Made by a program: the position numbers and the translations under genes | The notes under the pieces: generated by a model | What the model saw: only the letters and a program-made list of their open reading frames with translations | What the model was told of the DNA's origin: nothing | The model's database searches: none | Part shown: positions 56,371 to 64,000 of the stretch, in pieces | Layout: the number at the start of each line of letters is the position of its first letter | Position numbering within the stretch: position 1 is the stretch's first letter | DNA from: Pontixanthobacter sp. CEM42 | GTDB taxonomy: Bacteria; Pseudomonadota; Alphaproteobacteria; Sphingomonadales; Sphingomonadaceae | Reading direction: 5' to 3' | NCBI RefSeq assembly: GCF_017812015.1 | Contig: NZ_JADQTN010000001.1 | Coordinates: 660,501-724,500, forward strand | DNA: 64,000 nt

Positions 56371-57755
56371 GCAAGCTGGTAGTCATATCCAACCGCGTGG
56401 CGGTTCCCAAAGCGCGCGGCGTCGCGGGGGCACAAGGTGGATTGGCTGGCGCGCTCAATTCCGCACTGAAAGAACATCGCGGTATCTGGTTCGGCTGGTC
56501 CGGCGAGGAGTGCGAGGAATATACCGGCAGCATCAACATCCAGCGCACCGATGGCGTGACCACCGCGACGATGGATCTGCCCAAGCAGGACGTTGATGAA
56601 TATTACAACGGTTACGCCAATTCGACGCTGTGGCCGTTGTTTCACTACCGGATAGATCTCACCGAATATGAGCGTGAATTTGGCAAAGGATATGAGCGGG
56701 TTAACGAGCGCTTCGCAGAAAGTGCCGCGCCGCTAATCGAGCCGGACGATCTGGTTTGGGTGCATGATTATCACTTGCTACCATTGGGCGAGCGACTTCG
56801 TGCGCGTGGCCTCAACAACCGGATTGGCTTCTTCCTGCATATCCCATGGCCGCCGACGCGGCTGTTCGTCTCGCTACCGTTTCATGAGCGGTTGGTAGAG
56901 ACGATGCTGCACTATGATGTGTTGGGCTTCCAAACCGGCGAATGGCTGGAGAGCTTCCTGCATTACTGCCGAAAAGAGCTGGGCGCGACGGTCGATGAGG
57001 TAACCGGCCGTGTCGAATATGGCGGACGCGTGACTTACGCGAAAGCCTACCCCATCGGTATCGATTTCGCCCATTTGACCGAGCAAGGTAAGACCGAAGA
57101 AGCGAAGATCGCGGGTGAGAAACTTCTCGCCAGTACGCGCCACCGGACTGCGGCAATCGGCGTCGACCGGCTCGACTATTCCAAGGGCTTGCCTGAGCGG
57201 ATCGACGGGATTGCGCGGTTCTTTGATCAGAACCCAGAACGGGTGCGCGACCTCATCTATATACAGATCGCGCCGCCAAGTCGTGAGGATGTCGAATCCT
57301 ACCAGAAAATCCGTAAGGAACTCGAACAGAAGACTGGCGAGATCAACGGCGCCCGGTCCGAAGTGGACATCGTGCCGATCCGCTATGTGAACCGCGGGCA
57401 TTCATTGGCTGAACTGTGCGGCTTTTACCGGACGGCCAAGATTTGCCTCGTCACGCCGCTGCGTGATGGGATGAACTTGGTCGCGAAGGAATATATCGCG
57501 GCACAAGATCCCGAGGATCCGGGAGTGCTCGTACTGTCGCGCTTTGCTGGTGCGGCACAGCAGATGGAAGAGGCGGTGCTGGTCAATCCGCATAGCCCCG
57601 ATGATCTGAGCCATGCGATCAAGACGGCACTCGATATGCCGCTCAAGGAACGCAAGCGCCGTTATGAAGCGCTTATAAAAACTGTGCGCGATGACAACGT
57701 GCAGGACTGGACCAAGAATTTCGCAGACGATCTGGCTTTGCTCGGTAAGGAATGA
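56367..57755 (+). CDS. otsA: trehalose-6-phosphate synthase
   Basis: GT20 glycosyltransferase joining UDP-glucose and glucose 6-phosphate. Visible motifs are VISNRVAVP at the N-terminus, WVHDYHLLPLG, HIPWPP, VDRLDYSKGLPERI and the nucleotide-sugar-binding RDGMNLVAKEYIAAQ. About 462 residues. ATG 56367 overlaps the GH15 stop; the frame also runs upstream to 56283 inside that gene. It ends one base from the converging regulator pseudogene. Confidence 0.96.
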   Translation: MSKLVVISNRVAVPKARGVAGAQGGLAGALNSALKEHRGIWFGWSGEECEEYTGSINIQRTDGVTTATMDLPKQDVDEYYNGYANSTLWPLFHYRIDLTEYEREFGKGYERVNERFAESAAPLIEPDDLVWVHDYHLLPLGERLRARGLNNRIGFFLHIPWPPTRLFVSLPFHERLVETMLHYDVLGFQTGEWLESFLHYCRKELGATVDEVTGRVEYGGRVTYAKAYPIGIDFAHLTEQGKTEEAKIAGEKLLASTRHRTAAIGVDRLDYSKGLPERIDGIARFFDQNPERVRDLIYIQIAPPSREDVESYQKIRKELEQKTGEINGARSEVDIVPIRYVNRGHSLAELCGFYRTAKICLVTPLRDGMNLVAKEYIAAQDPEDPGVLVLSRFAGAAQQMEEAVLVNPHSPDDLSHAIKTALDMPLKERKRRYEALIKTVRDDNVQDWTKNFADDLALLGKE

Positions 57756-57756
57756 T

Positions 57757-58219
57757 CTACAGCGTTCGACCGTCCTCTTGAACCGGCTCATCGAACCGTC
57801 CTGCATTGCGCTCCATCAGTTCTTGCAATTCCATATGCTTCGGGCGTTCAGCGCGTGATTTCAGTACTTGATTGACGCGCCAGACCAGAAATTTCTCGTC
57901 AAACGGTTTGCGGATGTAATCCTGCGCTCCTTGATAGCGCAGCCTGCTGCTCATCCTTTGCACCCGTTGTCGCGGTAAACATAATGACTGGCAGATCGTA
58001 TAGTTTCGGCGATGTCCGCATCGCTCTTAGCACACTGGCACCCGAAAGCTGGGGCATGTCCTGATCGAGTAACATCAGGTCTGGCCGTCGCCACCGCAGC
58101 AGTTCCAGAGCTTTCTTGCCATCGGTCACCCAACCGCAGGCATGGCCAGCATTGATCAATATTTCAGACGCCATTCCGGCGATCATTTCATCATCATCGG
58201 CTATCAGAATATGCGCCAT
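57757..58219 (-). pseudogene. response regulator receiver domain, frameshifted
   Basis: Starts MAHILIADDDE with the acidic pair, phosphoacceptor Asp in LMLLDQDMPQLSG and Thr in IMFTATTG, all in one frame. The remaining receiver signature, GAQDYIRKPFDEKF with the conserved Lys, continues in another frame. Removing one C at 57943 or 57944 (+ strand) restores a continuous product reading DEQQLRYQGAQDYIRKPF, followed by about 45 residues with no output domain. The ATG at 58219 has GGAG 8 bases upstream. As it stands the protein lacks the last helix and catalytic Lys. Real mutation or sequencing error cannot be told apart here. Confidence 0.8.
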
Positions 58220-58364
58220 GCCTGTCACTCCAAACGGTTCTTGGTCGGGTGATCTGGATAGGCGTGCAGCAGCCAAGGCCTAATGAAATGAAGGGCTGGG
58301 ACGAATACCTAGTCAAATGGTCACTTTGCTTGTGATTATTGCAAGGGAATGGCAGGCGAGGCGC

Positions 58365-59141
58365 ATGAGCTTTGACAGAGTATTGCCGCTCAGCGGCGTT
58401 CACAATTTTCGCGATTATGGCGGGTATGCGGTTGCTGGCGGAGGCAGGGTAAAACGCGGTTTGCTGTTCCGCTCGGGCGAGCATGGCAAAGCGACTGACG
58501 ACGACTTAGCGGCGATCGATGCGCTTGATCTGCGTCATGTCATCGATCTTCGGGGCAATAGCGAACGGCGCGCCAATCCCTGTAAGCGTGGACCTGCGTT
58601 TGAGGCTCAAGTGCTATTCTTTGATGGCGAAACTGCTGGCTTGGCTCCGCATGTTGAGGCGGCAAAAGATGCAATTGATGCCGATGCGGCACATTCGGCA
58701 ATGGAGCAACTCTATTCGCAGCTTCCGACGCGCGACAAGCTCAATTGGATATTGAAGCGTTACTTTGCTGCGCTAGCCAACGGCGAGGGGGCGAGTGTCG
58801 TGCATTGCCTTGCTGGCAAAGACCGCACCGGCATGGCGGTCGATCTGCTGCACCATGTTCTTGGCGTACACCCTGACGATGCGATGGAAGACTATCTGCT
58901 GACGAACACCGCTGGTGATCTTGACGCCCGCGTTGCAGCTGGCGCGAAGGCAGTGCGTGCGAAATATGGCAATATTGATGATGCGACCATCAAGGTGCTG
59001 ATGGGAGTCGACGCCCGTTATCTGACTGCCTCGCGAAACGCGGTTGTCGATCACTTCGGCACTGTCGACGCGTTTCTGGAGCAAGTGCTGGATGTCGACG
59101 CAGCACGCCGCGATGCATTGCGCGCGCATCTGATTGAGTAA
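58365..59141 (+). CDS. tyrosine-protein phosphatase (DUF/Y_phosphatase3 type)
   Basis: About 258 residues with the P-loop VHCLAGKDRTGMAVD containing the nucleophilic Cys and Arg. The N-terminal GVHNFRDYGGY and VIDLRGNSERR segments place it with bacterial tyrosine/lipid phosphatases of the MptpB-like group. Start ATG 58365 (MSFDRVLPLSG) follows GGCGAGGC; upstream frame to 58317 is unlikely to be translated. Substrate unknown. Confidence 0.9.
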   Translation: MSFDRVLPLSGVHNFRDYGGYAVAGGGRVKRGLLFRSGEHGKATDDDLAAIDALDLRHVIDLRGNSERRANPCKRGPAFEAQVLFFDGETAGLAPHVEAAKDAIDADAAHSAMEQLYSQLPTRDKLNWILKRYFAALANGEGASVVHCLAGKDRTGMAVDLLHHVLGVHPDDAMEDYLLTNTAGDLDARVAAGAKAVRAKYGNIDDATIKVLMGVDARYLTASRNAVVDHFGTVDAFLEQVLDVDAARRDALRAHLIE

Positions 59142-59250
59142 CGATATCCACGCTATCCACGGCGAAGCGTCGACGGTGGTTGGACCGCAGCCTTGTCATG
59201 GCTAAGAGCGGGGCCATATTGGTTTCGACAATCTCTAGACGGATAAACAC

Positions 59251-60216
59251 ATGGCAACGCATCACACGAAAATGCTCATTATCGGCTCGGGTCCTGCGGG
59301 ATATTCTGCCGCTATTTATGGCGCGCGTGCGATGTTGGAGCCGATTGTGGTGCAGGGCCTGCAGCCCGGTGGTCAGCTGACCATCACCACTGATGTCGAG
59401 AATTATCCCGGCTTCAAGGATGTAATCCAAGGCCCGTGGCTGATGGAGCAAATGCAAGCGCAAGCCGAGCATGTCGGCACACGGATGATGTGGGATACGA
59501 TTGTCGAGGTTGATCTCGCCAATGGGTCGCCTTTCAGGGCGGTAGGCGATAGCGGTGATGAGTATATTGGCGAGACGTTGGTGATCGCCACTGGCGCACA
59601 AGCCAAATGGCTCGGCGTTGACGGTGAGCAGGAACTTGGCGGGAAGGGCGTTTCAGCCTGCGCAACCTGCGACGGTTTCTTCTATCGCGGTAAGAAGGTT
59701 GTTGTGATCGGCGGCGGCAATACGGCTGTCGAAGAAGCTCTGTACCTGACCAATCACTCCGATGATGTGACTCTGATCCACCGACGCGATGAACTGCGGT
59801 CGGAGAAAATTCTGCAAGAGCGCCTGTTTGCTAGCGACAAGATTACGCCGCTTTGGAACAAGACTGTGTCTGCCTTCGTGGCGGGTGAGAATGGTGCGCT
59901 TGGCCACCTCGATCTGGTCGATACCGTTTCTGGTGAACAGTCCACGATCGAAGCGGACGGAGCGTTTGTGGCTATCGGTCATGCTCCGGCGACCGAGTTG
60001 TTCAAAGGCAAGCTGCCGATGGATGATGGCGGCTATCTGCAAGTCGAAGCGGGTACACCGAAGACCGAAATCCCCGGTGTGTTTGCGTGCGGCGATGTGA
60101 TGGATCACACCTATCGCCAGGCGGTCACCGCCGCTGGCACTGGCTGTATGGCTGCCTTGGACGCAGAGCGATTCCTAGCGACCCAACAGCACGCACAAAA
60201 AGAAGCGGCCGAGTAA
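59251..60216 (+). CDS. trxB: thioredoxin-disulfide reductase
   Basis: Flavoenzyme reducing thioredoxin with NADPH. FAD site GSGPAGYSAAIYGARA, redox motif CATCDG, NADPH site GGGNTAVEEALYL and the C-terminal FACGDVMDHTYRQ. 321 residues, full length. Its last codons encode the arm of a hairpin that can end transcription of the converging MAPEG genes. Confidence 0.97.
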   Translation: MATHHTKMLIIGSGPAGYSAAIYGARAMLEPIVVQGLQPGGQLTITTDVENYPGFKDVIQGPWLMEQMQAQAEHVGTRMMWDTIVEVDLANGSPFRAVGDSGDEYIGETLVIATGAQAKWLGVDGEQELGGKGVSACATCDGFFYRGKKVVVIGGGNTAVEEALYLTNHSDDVTLIHRRDELRSEKILQERLFASDKITPLWNKTVSAFVAGENGALGHLDLVDTVSGEQSTIEADGAFVAIGHAPATELFKGKLPMDDGGYLQVEAGTPKTEIPGVFACGDVMDHTYRQAVTAAGTGCMAALDAERFLATQQHAQKEAAE

Positions 60217-60233
60217 CCAGCCGCTTCTTGTGC
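60193..60233 (-). terminator. terminator of the MAPEG operon, embedded in the trxB 3' end
   Basis: Read on the minus strand, AAGAAGCGGC pairs perfectly with GCCGCTTCTT around a 10-base loop and is followed by TTTTTG. The outer bases GCAC/GTGC extend the stem past a 3-base bulge. On the plus strand it may also serve trxB. Confidence 0.55.
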
Positions 60234-60268
60234 TTGCCAGTTCCGGTACTTACCGGAGCGGTAATCTG

Positions 60269-60712
60269 CTACATATGAATGTCGAACACCTTGATCGCAG
60301 CGTGGAATATCAGCGCGATCAGGACGAGGCTCGACAACGCGAACAGTACAAACCGCACCATCACCTTGTTGGCAGTTGCTTGTACGAGTGAATGGATGAT
60401 CCGCAAGCCGACATAGATCCACGCCAATAGCGCGTTCATCCCGTCGCCCTGACCGACCATCGCAAGGACAATTGCGACTGCGTAGAAGACCGTCGGTTGC
60501 TCGTGCAAGTGGTTGTAATTGTGCGCTTTCGATTGAACGTTGGAGGGCAGAGTCTTATCCAAAGTGCCCGTTACGGCAGCGTCGTCGGGACTGATCCCCG
60601 CTTTCGACATTGCCGGAATGCGCGTGACGTACATCCACGCCCACATCACCATGGTCCACGCCATGAGAATGACGACGGGTTTGAGAATTGCTGCTTCTAC
60701 AATCACGGGCAT
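60269..60712 (-). CDS. MAPEG family membrane protein (second copy)
   Basis: About 147 residues with four hydrophobic helices and the motif AHNYNHLHEQPTVFYAVAIVLA typical of bacterial MAPEG proteins (relatives of microsomal glutathione transferase). The reaction is unknown. Paralogue of the next gene upstream. ATG 60712 is preferred; a TTG at 60718 that overlaps the previous stop is also possible, with AGGAG upstream of both. Confidence 0.88.
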   Translation of the reverse strand: MPVIVEAAILKPVVILMAWTMVMWAWMYVTRIPAMSKAGISPDDAAVTGTLDKTLPSNVQSKAHNYNHLHEQPTVFYAVAIVLAMVGQGDGMNALLAWIYVGLRIIHSLVQATANKVMVRFVLFALSSLVLIALIFHAAIKVFDIHM

Positions 60713-60714
60713 AA

Positions 60715-61161
60715 TCAAAGTACTCCTGGATCAGCGAAGAGGGTAACCATGACGGCGCGCACTGCAAGAACCAGTAGTGCGATTGTCGATGTTACAAAGA
60801 TCAGGAAACGGATCGACACTTTGTTGACCGTTGCCTGCCAGATTGAATGAACGATACGCAGGGCGACATAGACCCACGCCAACGTCACATCGATCGCCCC
60901 GGCGCCCATGATCGCGAGGATCGCTATCGTCGCATAGAAGATGGTTGGCTGTTCCATTAAATGCGCGTAGTTGTGGGCTTTCCAATTGATGCTGTCGGGG
61001 ATTACCCCTTCAAGATCTTGGCCACGGCCACCGGGTTTCGCGTCACCGAGCCCGCTGCCAGCCTTGCTGATCGCGGGCAAGCGGGTGCCGGCCATCCAGA
61101 ACAGCATTACGATTGACCACAGCACCAGCACGGCTGCGGGGGCGAGAATTTGCGCTTGCAT
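60715..61161 (-). CDS. MAPEG family membrane protein (first copy)
   Basis: About 148 residues, four helices, motif AHNYAHLMEQPTIFYATIAILA nearly identical in plan to the copy downstream, so a tandem duplication. Both contain RxPAxSKAG after the first helix. ATG 61161 follows GAGGGGACTTTCA. The pair forms a two-gene operon converging on trxB. Confidence 0.88.
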   Translation of the reverse strand: MQAQILAPAAVLVLWSIVMLFWMAGTRLPAISKAGSGLGDAKPGGRGQDLEGVIPDSINWKAHNYAHLMEQPTIFYATIAILAIMGAGAIDVTLAWVYVALRIVHSIWQATVNKVSIRFLIFVTSTIALLVLAVRAVMVTLFADPGVL

Positions 61162-61221
61162 TGAAAGTCCCCTCAAAATTTCGGTGACCCTGCTTTCAGG
61201 TCTTTAGATTGTCAATTGCAA

Positions 61222-62190
61222 CTAGCCTGCGTGACTGCGCTTGGCAGTGATTGTGCGGGCAAAACTCTCGGCATCGGTGTTACCGCCGGTAAGCATGATG
61301 ACCGTGTTTCCATCGAGCTGGACTTTGCCAGCGAGCGCTGCTGCGAGGGCGGCGGCGCCGCCTGGTTCGAGCACCAATTGTAGTTTCGAGAAGGCGAAGC
61401 GTTGTGCTTCGCGCACTTCTTCATCTGTAACCGCGATGCCCGGTTCGGAGCGGTCTTGAAGAACCCATAAGTTGATCTCGGCTGTTGCAGGTGGCTGCAA
61501 TGCGTCGCAGATTGTCTTTGGCGCATCGTCTGCCGCGCGAACAACTTTGCCTGCTTTCAGCGCTTGCCCGACCATGTCCCAACCGACAGGTTCGACGGGA
61601 ACGATCTCTGCATCAGGACACGCGAGTGACAGCCCGGCTGCCAATCCGCCGCCGCCACAACAGGCGACAATACGAGAAGGCTCGCAGCCCAATTGCTGAG
61701 CGATTTCGATACCAGCGCTGCCTTGTCCTTCGATCACCCACGGATCTGCAAAGGCATGGACCAGCACCGCGCCAGTTTCGGCGATGATACCCGCGGCAAC
61801 TTCGTCTCGGTTTTCGCCTGGTCGGTTATAGAGAACGATTTCCGCGCCCAGTGCCCGCGTGGCGTCGAGTTTCACTTGCGGTGCATCACGCGGCATCACG
61901 ATGGTTGCCTTGATACCAAGTCGTCGCGCGGCCCAAGCCACGCCTTGCGCATGGTTGCCGCTCGATACCGCGACAACCCCGCGCGCTTTTTCGTCATCCG
62001 TGAGATTGCTCAACCGGTGCCAACCGCCGCGGATTTTAAACGCGCCGATGGGTTGCAGGTTCTCGGCCTTTACCCAGCACCGAATGTCACCGATCTCGAC
62101 TGGCAGCAGCGGCGTTGGCGGTAGAATAGCGGCGATCTCGCGGGCTGCTTCGATCACGCCTTCGCGGCTCGGATTACAGGTCTCGCTCAT
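61222..62190 (-). CDS. threonine/serine dehydratase, PLP-dependent
   Basis: Fold-type II PLP enzyme of 322 residues. The Schiff-base Lys is in IGAFKIRGG, with SSGNHAQGVAWAARRLG and the glycine loop CCGGGGLAAGLS for PLP phosphate. There is no C-terminal ACT domain, so it is the catabolic or biodegradative length; serine racemase activity is also possible. Single gene, ATG start. Confidence 0.88.
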   Translation of the reverse strand: MSETCNPSREGVIEAAREIAAILPPTPLLPVEIGDIRCWVKAENLQPIGAFKIRGGWHRLSNLTDDEKARGVVAVSSGNHAQGVAWAARRLGIKATIVMPRDAPQVKLDATRALGAEIVLYNRPGENRDEVAAGIIAETGAVLVHAFADPWVIEGQGSAGIEIAQQLGCEPSRIVACCGGGGLAAGLSLACPDAEIVPVEPVGWDMVGQALKAGKVVRAADDAPKTICDALQPPATAEINLWVLQDRSEPGIAVTDEEVREAQRFAFSKLQLVLEPGGAAALAAALAGKVQLDGNTVIMLTGGNTDAESFARTITAKRSHAG

Positions 62191-62379
62191 TCGGCAAGTC
62201 CTACACGATGGAACACATGGAACACAGTCCTGTGACTCGAATCATCCGCAGTTTCGAAAGGATGCCGGCTCATGCGCTCAGACTACGTTCGCGGCGTGTT
62301 GTAGGAAAATCGCGGATCGTTTGCGGCGGCCATACATTGCCCTAAAGAGCGCGCAAGATTCGAATTCGGAGAAATTACT

Positions 62380-63603
62380 ATGTCGACAGTCCTAGTCATC
62401 GGTGCCGGCGGCGTCAGCTCGGTCTGCGTCCACAAGATGGGCATGAACGCCGGGATATTCTCGGACATCCATCTGGCCAGCCGCACCAAGAGCAAAAGCG
62501 ATGCGATTGCCGCTTCGGTTAAAGAGCGCACCGGCCAGAACGTAGCGACTTACGAGATCGACGCAGAGGAAGTGCCTGCGATGGTCAATCTGATCCGCAA
62601 GGTTCAGCCATCGCTCGTCGTCAATCTAGCGCTACCGTATCAGGATTTGCCGATCATGGATGCGTGTCTGGAAACAGGCGTGCATTATCTCGACACCGCG
62701 AATTACGAACCGAAGGACGAGGCCAAGTTCGAATATCACTGGCAGTGGGCCTATCACGACCGTTTCAAAGAAGCGGGAATCATGGCGCTGTTGGGATCAG
62801 GTTTTGATCCAGGCGTGACCAGCGTGTTCACTATGTGGCTGAAGAAGCACAAGCTGAAGACCATCCGGCAGCTCGATATCCTCGACTGCAATGGTGGCGA
62901 TCACGGACAGGCTTTTGCGACCAATTTCAACCCAGAGATCAACATTCGCGAGATCACCGCGAATGCGCGCCACTGGGAAAACGGCGAATTCGTTGAAACG
63001 CCAGCGCTCAGCACAAAAGTCGAGTTCGACTTTGATCAGGTCGGCCCGAAGAACATGTACATGATGTATCACGAGGAGCTCGAAAGCCTCTCGAAATTCA
63101 TCCCCGAATTGGAACGCGCGCGCTTCTGGATGACCTTTGGCGATGAGTACATCAAGCATCTGACCGTGCTGCAAAATGTCGGTATGACCGGTATCGAACC
63201 GATCAAGTATCAGGGGCAGGATATTATCCCGCTGCAATTCCTCGCTGCTGTCTTGCCGAAGCCCGAAACTTTGGGTGAGACCACAACCGGCAACACCAAT
63301 ATCGGCGTAATCGCGACCGGCGAGGCTCTGGATGGATCAGGCGAGAAGACATTCTACATCAACAATATCTGCAGCCACGAAGCCGCGTTTGAAGAAACCG
63401 GCAATCAGGGCGTCAGCTACACAACTGGCGTTCCCGCAATGATCGGCAGCGCTATGATGCTCAGCGGGACGTGGGCTGGAGCCAATGGACAAGGGGGCGT
63501 GTTCAACATGGAGCAAATGAACCCCGATCCATTCATGGAGATGCTGAACGAGCACGGCTTGCCTTGGCAAGTAAAAGAGTTAGGATCCCCTGTATCGTTC
63601 TAA
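62380..63603 (+). CDS. saccharopine dehydrogenase-like, probable carboxynorspermidine synthase
   Basis: 407 residues. Rossmann motif VIGAGGVSSVCVHKM at the N-terminus, LALPYQDLPIMDACLETGVHYLDTANYE, and SGFDPGVTSVF. This subgroup of LYS1-like enzymes usually makes carboxy(nor)spermidine for polyamine synthesis and is followed by the decarboxylase nspC. Here the next gene is an unrelated membrane protein, so the decarboxylase must lie elsewhere. GGAGAAATTACT precedes the ATG. Confidence 0.88.
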   Translation: MSTVLVIGAGGVSSVCVHKMGMNAGIFSDIHLASRTKSKSDAIAASVKERTGQNVATYEIDAEEVPAMVNLIRKVQPSLVVNLALPYQDLPIMDACLETGVHYLDTANYEPKDEAKFEYHWQWAYHDRFKEAGIMALLGSGFDPGVTSVFTMWLKKHKLKTIRQLDILDCNGGDHGQAFATNFNPEINIREITANARHWENGEFVETPALSTKVEFDFDQVGPKNMYMMYHEELESLSKFIPELERARFWMTFGDEYIKHLTVLQNVGMTGIEPIKYQGQDIIPLQFLAAVLPKPETLGETTTGNTNIGVIATGEALDGSGEKTFYINNICSHEAAFEETGNQGVSYTTGVPAMIGSAMMLSGTWAGANGQGGVFNMEQMNPDPFMEMLNEHGLPWQVKELGSPVSF

Positions 63604-63618
63604 AGTTGGGGGACCATT

Positions 63619-64000
63619 ATGCAAATCAGAGGCACGTTGCGGCCGCCGATGACTACAAAAAGTGTTGTGACACAAGAAGTTGGCCAAGCCAGAGGGGCGG
63701 AAAATTCTAAAGAGAAAGAAAAGCCAGGTTACATTGATAAATTGACCAGGTTGTTTCCGGTGGAGGGTGTTACACTATACCCTTTGGCCGTCGGAATTGC
63801 AGACAAAGACAAGTCTATATTGGTCGGCTTGATCATCTTTATCGCTCTTTTCGTTGGTGTTTTGCGATATTTTGCGACGCAGCCCGAGTCCGGTGGCAGC
63901 CCTAAGATACCCGCGATTGCCGTTTCTGTGTTTGCATTTCTACTCTATGCCTTCACTTTGGGCGGCTTCGGCTATGTTTTCGGCGACGTTGGCCGTCACA
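63619..64000 (+). CDS. membrane protein, unknown, truncated by window end
   Basis: Open from ATG 63619 (after GGGGGACC) to the window edge, at least 127 residues. A polar, Lys- and Glu-rich N-terminus of about 50 residues is followed by two or three hydrophobic segments (YPLAVGIADKDKSILVGLIIFIALFVGVL and IPAIAVSVFAFLLYAFTLGGFGYVFG). No family recognised. Codon use is more AT-tolerant than in the adjoining genes, as for the gene inserted after tsf. Confidence 0.65.
   Translation, partial: MQIRGTLRPPMTTKSVVTQEVGQARGAENSKEKEKPGYIDKLTRLFPVEGVTLYPLAVGIADKDKSILVGLIIFIALFVGVLRYFATQPESGGSPKIPAIAVSVFAFLLYAFTLGGFGYVFGDVGRH

Overview
The window looks like chromosomal core sequence of a sphingomonad-type alphaproteobacterium, most likely in or near the family Erythrobacteraceae. 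This rests on the gene order psd-pssA, rpsB-tsf-pyrH-frr-uppS-cdsA-dxr-rseP-bamA-ompH-fabZ-rpmE, on a cysteine-free L31, and on runs of genes joined by 4-base ATGA, GTGA or TTGA overlaps. The genus is an inference from protein style, not a search result.

Layout. 0-1.8 kb: phosphatidylethanolamine synthesis (psd, pssA) and a small membrane protein. 2.1-14.7 kb: translation and envelope-biogenesis cluster, interrupted between tsf and pyrH by an unrelated membrane protein. 14.7-17.8 kb: a beta-helix lipoprotein, a MOSC protein and a prolyl-4-hydroxylase-like oxygenase. 17.9-24.1 kb: tRNA-His, a Leu/Phe/Val-type dehydrogenase and a cytochrome c maturation operon ccmCDEFGHI without ccmA or ccmB. 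24.2-31.6 kb: kup, a 28-bp perfect inverted repeat resembling a REPIN, a leftward overlapping operon dapF-mtaB-ftsY-yciB, and a GGDEF-EAL protein. 31.7-37.1 kb: EVE-domain protein, LplT-like MFS transporter, pgsA, PilZ protein and rnd-oxyR. 37.3-43.4 kb: aspS, an exported TPR-like protein, acpP-fabF-mltG and a 2'-5' RNA ligase-like gene with no canonical start codon. 43.6 kb: tRNA-Met.

The most unusual region is 43.9-53.7 kb, a tightly spaced five-gene set. Four genes encode exported proteins built from DUF11-like beta modules. The fifth encodes a 1706-residue exported protein carrying the same kind of modules plus a long C-terminal part that I infer to be an outer-membrane beta barrel. The products share N-terminal and C-terminal modules, and two have DxDxDG-type loops at nearly the same residue. 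I read this as a candidate surface fibre or coat system with its own outer-membrane anchor or exporter. No function is demonstrated by the sequence.

53.8-57.8 kb is a trehalose operon (otsB, a GH15 glycosidase, otsA). After it come a response regulator receiver broken by a one-base frameshift, a tyrosine phosphatase, trxB, two tandem MAPEG proteins, a threonine dehydratase-like enzyme and a carboxynorspermidine synthase-like dehydrogenase. A membrane protein truncated by the window edge ends the sequence.
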